A stretch of 64,000 nt of DNA from Mobilisporobacter senegalensis (GCF_003752155.1 NZ_RJVG01000005.1:186001-250000), one strand, 5' to 3'; numbered from the stretch's first letter, positions 8,154-19,369 are shown. Notes: generated from the sequence alone by a model not told the origin. Program-made: numbers and translations.

Positions 8154-10934
8154 TTAAATTAAACTTTGATCCATAATATTTTCAAATTCTTTCACTGGTA
8201 CCGGTCTGGAATAAAAATATCCCTGGGCCATATCGCAAGAAATATCACGCAAGAAATCTGATTGCATCTTCGTTTCTACTCCTTCGGATAATACCTTCAT
8301 ATTAAGTTCCTTCGCCATATTTATGATATTAGATACGATCACTTTGCCTTCTTTATTCATCTCACCTTGGAGAAAGAATCCTTTGTCTATTTTTAACACA
8401 TCCGTTTGAATATCTTTAAGCAGGTTTAAGGATGAATAGCCTGCGCCAAAATCATCAATGGATACCTGATATCCAAGTTTACGAAATTCCCTCATGGCAT
8501 TTAGAGCCAATTCTGTATGCTCTAAAAAGATAGTTTCTGTTAATTCTAATTCAAGTAATTCTGGCGATATATTATAACTATCCACCAATTTTTTGAATTT
8601 CCCCACAAAGTCTTCCTCGTTTAAATGAACCCTTGAAACATTTACGGAAATTGGTATCACATCGACACCATTATCGATCCATTTTCTCAGAGTTTTGCAA
8701 ACTTCTTCATAAACAAAGAAATCTAAATTAATAATAAATCCATTCCTTTCAAATTGTGGAATGAAATTGTCCGGAGGTATAATAGTACCTTCTGGTTTAA
8801 TCCAGCGGACTAATGCTTCTGCTCCCACTAATCTCCCATCAGAAAGATTAATCTTAGGCTGGAGATAAATACTAAATTCATTATTCTTTAATGCCTCATC
8901 CATGGAGTTGGCAATTTCAATCTCTTTTGTGATCTTCTCAAACATCTGGTCATCATATAGTTTACATTGTGGTCTTTGAGAAGATTTTATACTTTTTCTT
9001 GCGATATTGGCATTGTCAATGGCAGTGGAAATATCAATGTTATCCTGAATTACACATACTCCACTAATAATAATAATATTTAAATTTCTGTTTTTTAATT
9101 TCTGCCCCTGGCGAAATTTTTCATTTACAGAATCAACTCGTTTCATTAGAGAGTCTTCATCCTTAAACTTCACGAGCAACATAAAATTATCGGCTGAAAT
9201 TCTGGCAGCCAGTTCATTTTGTTTACAACTCTGAGTGACTAAATCAGCATAATCACAAAGTACCTGGTCTCCTTTTTTATATCCTAAAGTATCATTAATA
9301 AATCTAAAATTACTAATATCCGATACAATAATTGCAAATTTATCTTTTTCTTTGGAATGACGGATAATAGTTTCAGAATCTCTTTTAAACTTATAGAAGG
9401 TGGAAATTCCTGTCAATTCATCATAATTACGCATCTTTTCCATTTTCTCATTACTTTGCTGGGATGTTCTTATCTTTAATAAATAAGATGCAACAATTTT
9501 AGTAATTGTCAGCAAAGAATCAATTTCACTTTTCACCCAGGTTCTATGTTCATCACAATCCTCAATACTAATACAGCCACGGAAATTCCCCTCTTCAAAG
9601 ATACCACATTGTAGTATGGATTTTACTCCCAAAGAGTTGATGACTTTATAATAAGGATATTCGTTGCTGTCCAAGGCAGCACAATCTGTAACTGCAAAAA
9701 AGCCTTTTTCATTAAAAAAGCTGCTATATTCCTGATCATAATTCTTTAAAGTATATTGTTTGTAAATATTTTTCTTATCATTTTTTGCTCTCCATAGATA
9801 TGTTAATCTAGGAGTTTTTTCATATTCATCTGTCTCAAATATTGATACTTGATTAACGCAGTAATATTTCCCCAGCTGCTGAAGCAACATATTGATGGCA
9901 CTACTGATATCTTTTGTACTTGCCATAATATCAAATGCAAATGTAGTAATTTCTTTATCAAATATAGAATATCCAAATTTTCTATCTTCTTTTACCTGAT
10001 ATGTATTATGATACTTTTCTGTTTCTATTTCTTTCCTGTCTTTTTTATTGTAATATATATAACCATTCTTACCTTGATTTTTCACTTCATATAAAGCGTG
10101 ATCCGCACTTTTGAACAAAGAATCAAAATCCTGTCCGTCTTTCGGATATCTTGAAACTCCAATACTACAAGATATTTGATTTGTTAACCCTTCACCGCTA
10201 TAGGTTTCCTCACAAACCTTTTTGATCATGCTTACTTTTTTATCTAATTCCTCTTTTTTATTGATTTCTTTTAAAAACAGAAGGAATTCATCTCCTCCGA
10301 TACGGCCAATATATCCTGCAGTATAAAAAAGTTTTTTAAATGTATCTGCAACATTTTTAAGTACGGTGTCTCCAAACAGACGCCCCAGATTATGGTTGAT
10401 TGCTTTTAAATTATCAATATCTAAAATTAAGAAAGCATGGTTCTTTCCTTTCCCCTCCTCATTTAAATAATTATTGATCTTGGTCTCCAATGCCATCTTA
10501 TTATTCAGCTTTGTTAAAGAATCAAAATATATTTTGCTCACATCATTAATATTTCTCTTATCTTGTTTATCAATATTATAGACACATCCCATTAAAGTGG
10601 TTAAGTCATTATTCTCATTAAGTAATGCTTTGGTCCTTACAAAATGCCAGGTAATATTACCCTTTTTATCAATCTGACGATATTCAAGGTTCCCTACTGT
10701 TCTATTCTTTAATAACTTTAAAATATTGTCTTTGTCTTCTTCATGAATATATTTCGTAGTAATGACATATTTACTGAATTCCTTTAATATACCGCCTTCA
10801 ACGTCATTTCCACTGTACTTTAATAAATCTTTAACTACATCATATTCGAAATAAATATCTGAAATAAGACTTAATATATTATTTAATTTATCATTTGTAA
10901 GATTTTCACTCCAAAATATCTCGCCCTGTCTCAT
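8154..10934 (-). CDS. PAS-GGDEF-GAF-GGDEF-EAL signalling protein
   Basis: A 926-residue cyclic-di-GMP enzyme with no membrane segment. In order there is a PAS-like region (about 15-125), a GGDEF domain with intact GGDEF at 213-217, a GAF-like region (about 330-490), a second GGDEF-fold domain whose signature has decayed to SADNF at 580-584, and an EAL domain (about 675-920). The EAL domain keeps EAL 706-708, LELTET, IDDFGAGYSS, LKIDKGF and EGVET. I infer an active phosphodiesterase, a possibly active first cyclase and a non-catalytic second GGDEF. The sensory inputs are probably soluble ligands through PAS and GAF. It is monocistronic with its own promoter. Confidence 0.9.
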   Translation of the reverse strand: MRQGEIFWSENLTNDKLNNILSLISDIYFEYDVVKDLLKYSGNDVEGGILKEFSKYVITTKYIHEEDKDNILKLLKNRTVGNLEYRQIDKKGNITWHFVRTKALLNENNDLTTLMGCVYNIDKQDKRNINDVSKIYFDSLTKLNNKMALETKINNYLNEEGKGKNHAFLILDIDNLKAINHNLGRLFGDTVLKNVADTFKKLFYTAGYIGRIGGDEFLLFLKEINKKEELDKKVSMIKKVCEETYSGEGLTNQISCSIGVSRYPKDGQDFDSLFKSADHALYEVKNQGKNGYIYYNKKDRKEIETEKYHNTYQVKEDRKFGYSIFDKEITTFAFDIMASTKDISSAINMLLQQLGKYYCVNQVSIFETDEYEKTPRLTYLWRAKNDKKNIYKQYTLKNYDQEYSSFFNEKGFFAVTDCAALDSNEYPYYKVINSLGVKSILQCGIFEEGNFRGCISIEDCDEHRTWVKSEIDSLLTITKIVASYLLKIRTSQQSNEKMEKMRNYDELTGISTFYKFKRDSETIIRHSKEKDKFAIIVSDISNFRFINDTLGYKKGDQVLCDYADLVTQSCKQNELAARISADNFMLLVKFKDEDSLMKRVDSVNEKFRQGQKLKNRNLNIIIISGVCVIQDNIDISTAIDNANIARKSIKSSQRPQCKLYDDQMFEKITKEIEIANSMDEALKNNEFSIYLQPKINLSDGRLVGAEALVRWIKPEGTIIPPDNFIPQFERNGFIINLDFFVYEEVCKTLRKWIDNGVDVIPISVNVSRVHLNEEDFVGKFKKLVDSYNISPELLELELTETIFLEHTELALNAMREFRKLGYQVSIDDFGAGYSSLNLLKDIQTDVLKIDKGFFLQGEMNKEGKVIVSNIINMAKELNMKVLSEGVETKMQSDFLRDISCDMAQGYFYSRPVPVKEFENIMDQSLI

Positions 10935-11058
10935 TGGTGCCCCCTTGTAGTCCTAAAAAGGATATTTACTTATGTAAAGTTTTTCTATTTATACGATTAT
11001 AATCCCTATTTATATTACACTTTGATTTCATTCGTGCATTTTCCCGTAAATTAGTACT

Positions 11059-11087
11059 ATTATAACATTAAAATTCAGATAATTCAA
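11059..11087 (-). promoter_or_regulatory. Sigma-A promoter of the GGDEF-EAL gene
   Basis: On the minus strand TTGAAT, 17 bases, TATAAT, about 125 bases before the start codon. The rest of the 10935-11297 gap shows no gene. Confidence 0.65.
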
Positions 11088-11207
11088 TTTCATAAAGTGC
11101 TAAAAAGTTTCATAAATTTTGGTAATAATTAACATAAATATGTTTTACTCCAAATCTGAATACCCTTCTAGATTACTATCAAATTCAACCAAAATTATCA
11201 TTCCTAC

Positions 11208-11236
11208 TTGACTTTTATCACTGATATTGTTATATT
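11208..11236 (+). promoter_or_regulatory. Sigma-A promoter of the thiT transcript
   Basis: TTGACT, 17 bases, TATATT, placed about 60 bases before the TPP riboswitch that it should transcribe. Confidence 0.75.
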
Positions 11237-11297
11237 GAAGCAGTAGTAAATCGTACAATTTAATTATTGTACATAAACTAAATAAAGCAAATATTTT

Positions 11298-11391
11298 TTG
11301 CTAGGGGAGCCTGCGGCTGAGAGGTGTTCATTCATTATACGTTCACTACCCTCATTACTTGATCCGGTTAATGCCGGCGTAAGGAAGCATC
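11298..11391 (+). ncRNA. TPP (THI-box) riboswitch
   Basis: The conserved TPP aptamer blocks occur in order: GGGGAGCC, GGCTGAGAGGTG, ACCC, then CTTGATCCGGTTAATGCCGG and CGTAAGGAAGCA. The aptamer senses thiamine pyrophosphate and lies directly upstream of the thiamine transporter, which is the expected target. Confidence 0.95.
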
Positions 11392-11401
11392 CATTATGGC
11401 C

Positions 11402-11426
11402 CCTCCTATGCGCAAATCAAAGGAGG
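11402..11426 (+). promoter_or_regulatory. Shine-Dalgarno-sequestering hairpin of the TPP riboswitch
   Basis: CCTCCT at 11402-11407 is complementary to the thiT ribosome site AGGAGG at 11421-11426. Pairing would hide the ribosome site, which points to translational control. The following ATTTTTT could also make this a short terminator. Confidence 0.6.
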
Positions 11427-11433
11427 ATTTTTT

Positions 11434-12096
11434 ATGTTTCAAAATCTAATTCATTTCTTTGTTACCGAAGGTGACGGAGAATATCTTTTACGACCGGCAG
11501 GGTATGCTGCTCTTGTCATTCTACTTTTATTGATTATTTTTATAATCACACTATTGGGTAAATCTGAAAAAAGAATGAATACAAAGCAACTTGTTTTCGC
11601 ATCCATGGCACTTGCTCTTGCAACCATAACTTCATTTATTAAACTTGCTTCATTACCATTTGGTGGCTCTATCACTCTATTTAGTATGTTTTTTATTTGT
11701 TTTATTGGATATTTATACGGACCGAAAATTGGTTTAACAACTGGAATTGCTTATGGTATTCTTCAACTTATTGTTGATCCTTATATTTATCACCCATGGC
11801 AATTAATACTTGATTATCCACTTGCTTTTGGTGCACTGGGTCTTTCTGGTCTATTTTATAAAAGTAATTATGGTTTAGTAAAAGGCTGCATTGTTGGTAT
11901 CCTTGGAAGATATCTCTTCCATGTAATCTCTGGTTACATATTCTTTGGAAGTTATGCTCCTGAAAATATGAATTCGTTAATTTATACACTGGGCTATAAT
12001 GCAACTTATATTATTCCAGAGCTTATTGCTACGGTGATTATTCTATGTTTACCACCAGTAACATTAGCCCTAAAAGAAGTAAAAAGAACAGCTTAA
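11434..12096 (+). CDS. thiT: Thiamine transporter ThiT (ECF S component)
   Basis: A 220-residue integral membrane protein, expected to bind thiamine and work with an ECF energizing module encoded elsewhere. It has an extra N-terminal membrane helix (about 20-42) before the ThiT core. The core carries LPFGGSITLFSM, YGPKIGLTTGIAYGILQLI, HPWQLILDYPLAFGALG and several more membrane helices. The last two segments match the thiamine-binding region of ThiT/YuaJ. The upstream TPP riboswitch gives independent support. The gene is monocistronic and ends at a strong terminator. Confidence 0.93.
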   Translation: MFQNLIHFFVTEGDGEYLLRPAGYAALVILLLLIIFIITLLGKSEKRMNTKQLVFASMALALATITSFIKLASLPFGGSITLFSMFFICFIGYLYGPKIGLTTGIAYGILQLIVDPYIYHPWQLILDYPLAFGALGLSGLFYKSNYGLVKGCIVGILGRYLFHVISGYIFFGSYAPENMNSLIYTLGYNATYIIPELIATVIILCLPPVTLALKEVKRTA

Positions 12097-12100
12097 TATA

Positions 12101-12143
12101 AAAAAAGAAGTTCGATACAAAAGTTATCGAACTTCTTTTTTAT
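12101..12143. terminator. Bidirectional terminator between thiT and carB
   Basis: GAAGTTCGATA pairs with TATCGAACTTC, with A-run before and T-run after, so it can act on both strands. Confidence 0.85.
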
Positions 12144-12151
12144 GAGAGAAA

Positions 12152-12182
12152 TGAAGGTTGTTAATGCATTAACCGACCTTCA
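12152..12182 (-). terminator. Second hairpin downstream of carB
   Basis: GAAGGT and GTTAATG pair with CATTAAC and ACCTTC with a one-base bulge. It lies just beyond the carB stop and next to the bidirectional terminator. It has no T-run of its own on the minus strand, so it may assist termination or protect the mRNA end. Confidence 0.5.
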
Positions 12183-12209
12183 CTCCTATATCTAACCAAC
12201 CTCCCTGAT

Positions 12210-15200
12210 TTACACTTCAGCAATATTTATTAATGTTAAATTCTCATTATTTGAATTCTCAAGGCTTGTTAATAATGCATTGGCGGTATCTATGGATGTT
12301 AAGCAGGTTACTCCGGTCTCTATCGACATTCTTCTTATTAAGAAGCCATCTCTTGATTTATCACGTCCATTGGTCGGAGTATCAATCACTAAATCTATTT
12401 CATGCCCATAGATAAGATCCAGTAGTGTTGGAGATTCTTCTTCAATTTTATTTACCTTAATAACATCGATACCATTTTCAAGAAATACGTTAGCAGTACC
12501 TCTGGTCGCATATATTTCATATCCTAAAGCTTTAAATCTTTTTGCTGCTTCTACTGCTTCTAATTTATCTGCATCTTTTACAGTAAATATCATCTTTTTA
12601 TGTTTTGGAAGATTGATACCGGCACCTAAGAACGCCTTATATAAGGCTTCATTAAATGTTTTTGCAATGCCTAAACATTCTCCAGTCGACTTCATCTCAG
12701 GACCTAAACTAATATCCGCTCCTCGAAGCTTTTCAAAAGAGAAAACTGGCATTTTGATAGCAATATATTCTGATTCTTCTGCTAATCCTGGTTCATATCC
12801 TAAATCTTTGATCTTTTCTCCCAGAATGACACGGGAAGCCAGGTCTACAATAGGGATTCCAGTTACTTTGCTAATATAAGGAACGGTACGGCTCGAGCGA
12901 GGATTTACTTCAATGACATAGACTTGTTCTTCATATACAATGAATTGGATATTAATCAGCCCAATTACATGAAGGGATTTTGCTAATTTTCTTGTATAGT
13001 CCACGATTACTTCTTTCATCTTAGCTGATACATTCTGGGTCGGATAGACTGAAATACTGTCTCCGGAATGAATCCCTGCTCTCTCAATATGTTCCATAAT
13101 ACCAGGTATTAATATATCTTCACCATCACACACTGCATCCACTTCAACCTCTTTACCCATCAAATATTTATCTACCAGAATTGGATGTTCCTGAACTGTT
13201 CGATTAATTATTTCCATGAACTCTATGATATCTTCATCTGATATTGCGATCTGCATTCCCTGACCACCTAGTACATAAGAAGGTCTGACAAGCACCGGAT
13301 ATCCCAAATCATTGGCTGCTTTTATTGCTTCTTCTGTTGTGTAGACCGTCTTGCCGGCAGGTCTTGGGATATTGCACTTTTCTAAGATGGCATCAAATAA
13401 TTCTCTGTCTTCTGCCGCATCTACATCAGCTGCAGAGGTTCCAAAGATAGGGACTCCCATCTTTAATAATGCTTCTGTTAATTTAATGGCTGTCTGACCA
13501 CCAAACTGTACCACAGCACCATCTGGTTTTTCTAAATCTACAATATTTTCAACATCTTCAGGTGTTAACGGTTCAAAATACAATTTATCTGCAATATCAA
13601 AATCAGTACTCACTGTTTCCGGATTATTATTTACAATAATCGTCTCATATCCACATTCTTTCAATGCCCATACACTGTGTACGGAACAATAATCAAATTC
13701 AATTCCCTGACCGATACGAATTGGGCCCGATCCCAGTACCATAACTTTCTTCTTCTGTTTGTGGTTTACTACTTCATTTTCACTTCCAAAGCAGGAATAA
13801 TAATATGGTGTGGAAGCTTCAAACTCTGCTGCACAGGTATCAACCATTTTATAAGCTGCAATGATATTTTCCTGCTTTCGTAATTTTTTAATCTCTTCCA
13901 TTGATTTACCTGTAAACTGTGCAATTACCCTATCCGGATATTCTAATCTCTTTGCTTCTTTTAATAAATCAGCATCTAATGTCTTTGTTTTTAACTCTTG
14001 TTCCATCTCTACCAAGATTGCAATCTTATCCAGGAACCAAATGTCAATCCTGGTAATGTCATGAATTTCTTCCAAGGTGATACCTCTTCTGATTGCTTCT
14101 GCAATTACAAAGAGTCTCCTGTCATCCACCAGATAAAGTTGTTTTCTGATCTCTTCTATGTCTAACTGGTCATAATTACCATAATCCAAACTGTATATAT
14201 TCTGCTCCAGAGAACGGATTGCCTTCATTAAAGCTCCTTCAAAATTAGTACAGATGCTCATAACTTCTCCGGTTGCTTTCATTTGAGTTGTAAGAGTTCT
14301 TTTTGCCATGATAAATTTATCAAAAGGCCATTTTGGGATTTTCACTACCACATAATCCAGTGCAGGTTCAAAACTTGCATAAGTCTTACCTGTAATTGCA
14401 TTCTTAATCTCATCCAGAGTATATCCTAATGCAATCTTAGCTGCAACTTTCGCAATTGGATAGCCGGTTGCCTTAGATGCCAATGCGGAAGAACGGCTTA
14501 CCCTGGGATTTACTTCGATTACACAGTATTCAAAAGTATCAGGGTGAAGGGCATATTGAACGTTACAGCCTCCCGTTATATTTAGTTCGGTAATAATATT
14601 TAATGCACTGGTACGAAGCATCTGATATTCTTTATCCCCAAGTGTTTGTGACGGTGCCACGACGATACTGTCTCCCGTATGTACACCAACCGGATCTAAA
14701 TTCTCCATGTTACATACTGTAATACAATTTCCCATACCATCACGCATTACTTCATATTCAATTTCCTTCCAGCCTGCAATACTACGTTCTATCAGACATT
14801 GACCCACACGGCTGAGCCTTAATCCATTGGAACAAATATCAATCAACTGTTCTTCATTGTCAGCAATTCCACCGCCACTGCCTCCAAGTGTATAGGCAGG
14901 TCTAACAACTACCGGATAACCAATTTTATTAGAAAAGGCAATTGCATCCTCTACTGTTGTTACCACTTCACTAGGAGCACACGGTTCTCCTATCTTTTCC
15001 ATGGTATTCTTAAATTCCAGACGGTCTTCTGCTTTTTTAATGGTAAGGGAAGTAGTTCCGATCAACTTCACATTATTTTCCCTTAAAAATCCAGATTCCT
15101 CAAGTTCCATTGCAATATTTAATGCAGCCTGGCCTCCAAGAGTAGGCAATACACTATCTGGTTTTTCAAGCTGGATCAATTTTTCCACCACTGGTACCGT

Positions 15201-15407
15201 AAGTGGTTCTATATAAACTTTATCCGCAATTTCTTTATCTGTCATAATGGTCGCCGGATTAGAATTTATTAATATAACACAAATACCTTCTTCTTTCAGG
15301 GAACGGCAGGCCTGTGTTCCTGCATAGTCAAATTCTGCTGCCTGACCTATGACAATTGGACCTGATCCGATTACTAATACTTTCTTAATTGATTCATTCT
15401 TTGGCAT
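12210..15407 (-). CDS. carB: Carbamoyl-phosphate synthase large subunit
   Basis: A 1065-residue synthetase subunit that makes carbamoyl phosphate from bicarbonate, ammonia and two ATP for pyrimidine and arginine synthesis. Two homologous ATP-grasp halves are visible. Each begins with VLGSGPI or VIGSGPI and carries a glycine-rich loop ([12 protein letters not shown] in the first, [12 protein letters not shown] in the second). The C-terminal MGS-type allosteric domain follows at about 935-1065. Full length for the family. Its ATG overlaps the carA stop in TAATG, so the two are translationally coupled. Confidence 0.98.
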   Translation of the reverse strand: MPKNESIKKVLVIGSGPIVIGQAAEFDYAGTQACRSLKEEGICVILINSNPATIMTDKEIADKVYIEPLTVPVVEKLIQLEKPDSVLPTLGGQAALNIAMELEESGFLRENNVKLIGTTSLTIKKAEDRLEFKNTMEKIGEPCAPSEVVTTVEDAIAFSNKIGYPVVVRPAYTLGGSGGGIADNEEQLIDICSNGLRLSRVGQCLIERSIAGWKEIEYEVMRDGMGNCITVCNMENLDPVGVHTGDSIVVAPSQTLGDKEYQMLRTSALNIITELNITGGCNVQYALHPDTFEYCVIEVNPRVSRSSALASKATGYPIAKVAAKIALGYTLDEIKNAITGKTYASFEPALDYVVVKIPKWPFDKFIMAKRTLTTQMKATGEVMSICTNFEGALMKAIRSLEQNIYSLDYGNYDQLDIEEIRKQLYLVDDRRLFVIAEAIRRGITLEEIHDITRIDIWFLDKIAILVEMEQELKTKTLDADLLKEAKRLEYPDRVIAQFTGKSMEEIKKLRKQENIIAAYKMVDTCAAEFEASTPYYYSCFGSENEVVNHKQKKKVMVLGSGPIRIGQGIEFDYCSVHSVWALKECGYETIIVNNNPETVSTDFDIADKLYFEPLTPEDVENIVDLEKPDGAVVQFGGQTAIKLTEALLKMGVPIFGTSAADVDAAEDRELFDAILEKCNIPRPAGKTVYTTEEAIKAANDLGYPVLVRPSYVLGGQGMQIAISDEDIIEFMEIINRTVQEHPILVDKYLMGKEVEVDAVCDGEDILIPGIMEHIERAGIHSGDSISVYPTQNVSAKMKEVIVDYTRKLAKSLHVIGLINIQFIVYEEQVYVIEVNPRSSRTVPYISKVTGIPIVDLASRVILGEKIKDLGYEPGLAEESEYIAIKMPVFSFEKLRGADISLGPEMKSTGECLGIAKTFNEALYKAFLGAGINLPKHKKMIFTVKDADKLEAVEAAKRFKALGYEIYATRGTANVFLENGIDVIKVNKIEEESPTLLDLIYGHEIDLVIDTPTNGRDKSRDGFLIRRMSIETGVTCLTSIDTANALLTSLENSNNENLTLINIAEV

Positions 15408-16486
15408 TATTTTGATACCTCCATCATATGAATAAACTCATCAAACAGGAACTCTGAATCCTGGGGTCCCGGACACGCTTCTGGATGAAACTGGACTGTA
15501 AATATATTCTTGCCAAGATAATGTAAACCTTCAATCGTTCCATCATTTACATTGACAAAACTTGGTTCGGCAATTTGCTTATCAATACTTCCTTCCGTCA
15601 CAACAAATCCGTGATTCTGAGAAGATAAATATACTCTATTATTTTTTAGATTTTTTACAGGATGATTGGCACCCCTATGACCGTATTTTAATTTGTGAGT
15701 ATCCCCACCGTTTGCTAAGGCCATTAGCTGGTGTCCCAGACAGATAGCAAATATTGGAATATCACTATCATATAGTTTTTTGATTTCTTTGATTATATCA
15801 GAACATTCTTTTGGATCTCCGGGCCCATTAGATAACATAATACCATCTGGTTTCTCCCCTATAATTTCTTCCGCTTTCGTTGCCGCCGGGTAAACAGTAA
15901 CTGCACATCCTCTTTTTACAAGGGATTTAGCAATATTATTCTTTGTCCCAAGGTCTATTAAGGCAACCTTTTTTATAAATTTCTCAGGTTTGTATTCTAT
16001 TTTCTCTTTACAGGTAACTTTCTGTACCACTTCTTTTGGAGAATATTCTTTTAATTTATTGATTACTTCATCAAGATTATAATTTTCATTGGAAGTAATC
16101 ATACCATTCATAGTACCTTTTTCTCTTAGTATTTTCGTAAGGGCTCTCGTATCAATTCCTGCAATTCCTGATATATTTTGATTCTTTAGAAAAGTTTCAA
16201 TGCTGTCTTCACTTCTAAAATTACTTGCTCTTCTAGAAATTTCACGAACGATGAAACCATCTGGCCATGCTTTATAAGATTCCATATCTTCATAACATAC
16301 TCCATAATTCCCTATTAGTGGATATGTCATGACAACCGCCTGCCCTGCATAGCTGGGATCTGTTAGTACCTCTAAATATCCAGTCATGGAAGTATTAAAT
16401 ACGATTTCACTAATTACTTCTTTCATGGCACCAATACTCACTCCAGTAAATACATTTCCATCTTCAAGTATTAGATAAGCTTTCAT
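15407..16486 (-). CDS. carA: Carbamoyl-phosphate synthase small subunit
   Basis: A 359-residue glutaminase subunit that supplies ammonia to CarB. It opens with [15 protein letters not shown], the standard CarA N-terminus. The class I amidotransferase domain follows, with nucleophile Cys in [15 protein letters not shown] and the histidine in VQFHPEA. The frame is open for 45 more codons upstream, but those residues are basic and unlike CarA, so I start at 16486. The ribosome site here (GGAACGGGTG) is weaker than most in the window. First gene of the carAB operon. Confidence 0.96.
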   Translation of the reverse strand: MKAYLILEDGNVFTGVSIGAMKEVISEIVFNTSMTGYLEVLTDPSYAGQAVVMTYPLIGNYGVCYEDMESYKAWPDGFIVREISRRASNFRSEDSIETFLKNQNISGIAGIDTRALTKILREKGTMNGMITSNENYNLDEVINKLKEYSPKEVVQKVTCKEKIEYKPEKFIKKVALIDLGTKNNIAKSLVKRGCAVTVYPAATKAEEIIGEKPDGIMLSNGPGDPKECSDIIKEIKKLYDSDIPIFAICLGHQLMALANGGDTHKLKYGHRGANHPVKNLKNNRVYLSSQNHGFVVTEGSIDKQIAEPSFVNVNDGTIEGLHYLGKNIFTVQFHPEACPGPQDSEFLFDEFIHMMEVSK

Positions 16487-16778
16487 AACTTGCACCCGTT
16501 CCTTTCTGTCCTGTGTTGAAAGTTGCTTTGATATTGGAAATATTTCCCAATATATCTTTAAAAAAATTACTTTTCGTTTCCTTTTCAAAGAATTTTGTAT
16601 GAATTTAAGTACTAATAGCATCCTTTTCTGTAAAAAATCTCAAAAAAAGAAGAGACTTACCCCAATAATTTTATCGGACATACTCCCTTGTACATCATGA
16701 TATCTGCTAGAGACATATTCTTTTTCGACTTTTTACTCAAATTGTAGAGATTTTACCATATCTTTATAAATTATACAA
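16487..16778 (-). promoter_or_regulatory. carAB promoter and long leader
   Basis: On the minus strand TTGTAT (16773-16778), 17 bases, TAAAAT (16750-16755). The resulting leader of about 250 bases contains a CCGATAA/TTATTGG hairpin and a T-rich segment. I searched for the PyrR anti-antiterminator consensus and did not find it. Nothing else is visible in this gap except the hairpin of the next gene. Confidence 0.5.
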
Positions 16779-16875
16779 GCCTTTTTTCGAAATGAATTTT
16801 TATTAATTATTTTTTATAATTATACATTGCTTTGCATGAAAATGCAATAGTAATTTTTAAAATTTTTACACATAA

Positions 16876-16925
16876 AAGGATGGGGCTTTTGTAGTGATAA
16901 ACTAAAATACAAAAGTCCCATCCTT
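16876..16925 (-). terminator. Terminator of the nucleoid-associated protein gene
   Basis: Arms of 18 bases, AAGGATGGGGCTTTTGTA against TACAAAAGTCCCATCCTT, with a single G-U pair. The stem is followed on the minus strand by TTTTATG. It sits six bases beyond the stop codon. Confidence 0.8.
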
Positions 16926-16930
16926 GTGGC

Positions 16931-17941
16931 TTATTTACTTGTAATATGATTAATATTCTTAATTAACACAGATATGGTTCCATCCGGATTCGTAATAAAT
17001 TCAATATTGTTCTTATTATTGTACTGATCCATTGGAATATTAATTTCAATCCCGGTATCCGTTGTTAAGAATTGCTTCTCAAACTTCCTGGTCGTCTGCT
17101 TGTTCCTTGGCTTCACTTCATCCGCTTCGATATTATATTTTTCAAGTTTTTCTACAAACTCTTCCCGGATTTCTGGATTTTCTTTGAAAATTTTCTCACC
17201 AAGGGAGGACGTATTAATAACACCTTGCTCTATATATTCATTGTGAAGAATACTTTTTGCTTCCATATGTTTGTCAAAATCTTCTTCATAATATTTTTGA
17301 TGTATTTGCTCCATTGCTTTTGTTACAATATTAAGTTTAGCCTTAGGAGACAGTTTTCCCATACATTGTAAAAATATCTGTGACAGATAATTGGTCTTTA
17401 CACCATTTATTTCATATTTTTTCTCTACTAATTCAATAGAATAATCTAAAAGATTAATTAATACGGCTTCTGATAATTTTGTTCCTTCCGACGGTAAAGT
17501 AGCTTTCTGTTTAATAATATCATTACTATTACCATATACATCAGAACCAGTGATATGTATATATGATTCTTTATAATTCATTTTTAATAACGCCAGATGA
17601 AGGGTACTATTCACCTGATATGTTACCACCAGCAGATCAGCTGGCGTAATATCAATATTCTGATTCATGATACCATATAAATGGCTTGCTATATTATGGC
17701 TTATCTGTATTAAATTATCCTCATTGAACTCTTCAAGAATATGATAAACAATTGATTCTTCCTTATTAAACTGACAGCTTTTCACATCATCACTGGAAGC
17801 AATCTTATAAATATGTCCTCTCAAAAAATCATTTAAATCCGGACCAAGCTCCAATAATGTATCTGATAAAACAGGCATCCCTATGGTTGAATCTAATATA
17901 TGAACAATTGCATTTCGAATAATGATCTCATCTTTTTCCAT
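16931..17941 (-). CDS. Nucleoid-associated protein, NdpA/YejK family
   Basis: A 336-residue soluble protein matching the 37-kDa nucleoid-associated family. The clues are the opening IRNAIVHILDSTIGMPVLSD, the LGPDLNDFLRGHIYKI segment and a central strand-rich DLLVVTYQVNSTLHLALLKMNYKESY stretch. These proteins bind DNA or co-purify with the nucleoid, and their molecular role is unsettled. GGGGGAC precedes the start. It is monocistronic and divergent from the SleC-like gene. Confidence 0.8.
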   Translation of the reverse strand: MEKDEIIIRNAIVHILDSTIGMPVLSDTLLELGPDLNDFLRGHIYKIASSDDVKSCQFNKEESIVYHILEEFNEDNLIQISHNIASHLYGIMNQNIDITPADLLVVTYQVNSTLHLALLKMNYKESYIHITGSDVYGNSNDIIKQKATLPSEGTKLSEAVLINLLDYSIELVEKKYEINGVKTNYLSQIFLQCMGKLSPKAKLNIVTKAMEQIHQKYYEEDFDKHMEAKSILHNEYIEQGVINTSSLGEKIFKENPEIREEFVEKLEKYNIEADEVKPRNKQTTRKFEKQFLTTDTGIEINIPMDQYNNKNNIEFITNPDGTISVLIKNINHITSK

Positions 17942-18109
17942 CGTCTGTCCCCCAATTTTAATTCTCTGATTATTTTAGCACAGATGAGGAATAAATCAAG
18001 TTTCTTATAACGTAAAACTTATATAGAAAATGAAATTTAGATAATCACAGATTTTTCTATGATACATATGCTATTAATAACAATAATCAAATATTATAAA
18101 AGAGGTATT

Positions 18110-19369
18110 ATGAATAAACACTTGGTATATCCAGCTCAAGTAAGCACACAGTCATTTGGCAGACTTCAAGTGAATGCATTCACCGAAGTTGGCTTTCGCC
18201 CTATCCCAAATGCTACAGTCACAATATCCTATACCAATGATCCCGGCACTACAATAGAAGAGATTACTACTAATGATGTAGGCCAGACGGAAGAGGTTGA
18301 ATTACCAGCACCACCTCTGGATTATAGTCTGGAGCCTAATTCAGATCAACCTTACTCCAATTATACAGTTAAAGTAACTGCTCCTGAATTCGAACAGATC
18401 ATCGTAGATGGTACTGAAATATTACCAGATGTTTTAGCCATACAAAATACAAATTTAAGAGAGGCAGCGGAAGTTGCTGAGCACACTTTTGTAGTTTCTC
18501 CCCATACTTTATACGGTGATTATCCTCCAAAAATTGCTGAAGATGAAATAAAAGATATTGAAGAAACAGGCGAAATTGTTTTAAGCCAAGTTGTCGTACC
18601 AGAATTCGTTATTGTACATGATGGCCCGCCTGCCAGTCCCGCAGAAAATTATTATGTGAGATTCCGGGATTATATCAAGAATGTAGCATCCAGTGAAATT
18701 TATGCTACATGGCCTACTACAACAATACAGGCTAATATTTTTGCGATTCTTTCTTTTACATTAAACCGTGTATTTACAGAGTGGTATCGAAATCAAGGTT
18801 ATAATTTTACAATTACATCATCTACTGCTTATGATCACAAATTTATCCCTGGAAGAAATTATTATCGAAACATAGCACTTGAAGTAGATGCTCTTTTTAC
18901 TAATTATTTATCAAGACCAAATGTAATCCAGCCAATTTTGACCCAATATTGTGATGGTAACCGGGTTCAGTGTCCGGGGTGGATGACTCAATGGGGTTCT
19001 AAATATTTAGGAGATCAAGGTTATGACCCAATTGGAATCCTTAGATATTTTTATGGAGAAAATATGTTCATTAATACAGCACCTGTCGTTGCAGGTGTTC
19101 CTGCATCATTCCCTGGTTATAATTTAACAATCGGCTCCTCTGGAGAACCTGTTCGAATGATACAAAACCAGATCAATGTAATTTCAGATTCCTTCCCTGC
19201 CATCCCTAAGGTAGTGGCAGACGGTAATTTTGGCCAGCAGACAGCAGATGCTGTTTCAACTTTCCAAAGTGTATTTGGGTTACCTGCAAATGGTATCGTG
19301 GATTTCCCTACCTGGTACAGAATTTCTGAAATTTATGTTGCAACAAGCAGAATCGCAGAATTAGTTTAA
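18110..19369 (+). CDS. SleC-like spore cortex-lytic protein with peptidoglycan-binding domain
   Basis: A 419-residue protein resembling clostridial SleC. It has a beta-rich N-terminal prodomain-like part (FGRLQVNAFTEVGFRPIPNA at about 15-34). A central domain follows with NVASSEIYATWP, LNRVFTEWYRNQGYNFTIT and QYCDGNRVQCPGWMTQWGS. A C-terminal peptidoglycan_binding_1 repeat is at about 335-410 (GEPVRMIQNQIN ... ADGNFGQQTADAVSTFQ). SleC hydrolyses spore cortex during germination after removal of its prodomain. I start at 18110, where GAGG precedes ATG, which drops 17 residues of the longer frame. No secretion signal is visible. Its presence suggests a spore former. Confidence 0.8.
   Translation: MNKHLVYPAQVSTQSFGRLQVNAFTEVGFRPIPNATVTISYTNDPGTTIEEITTNDVGQTEEVELPAPPLDYSLEPNSDQPYSNYTVKVTAPEFEQIIVDGTEILPDVLAIQNTNLREAAEVAEHTFVVSPHTLYGDYPPKIAEDEIKDIEETGEIVLSQVVVPEFVIVHDGPPASPAENYYVRFRDYIKNVASSEIYATWPTTTIQANIFAILSFTLNRVFTEWYRNQGYNFTITSSTAYDHKFIPGRNYYRNIALEVDALFTNYLSRPNVIQPILTQYCDGNRVQCPGWMTQWGSKYLGDQGYDPIGILRYFYGENMFINTAPVVAGVPASFPGYNLTIGSSGEPVRMIQNQINVISDSFPAIPKVVADGNFGQQTADAVSTFQSVFGLPANGIVDFPTWYRISEIYVATSRIAELV

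Noticed and set aside
16487-16742. PyrR-type attenuator in the carAB leader
   Set aside because: The leader is long and has hairpins, but the PyrR-binding consensus was not found.
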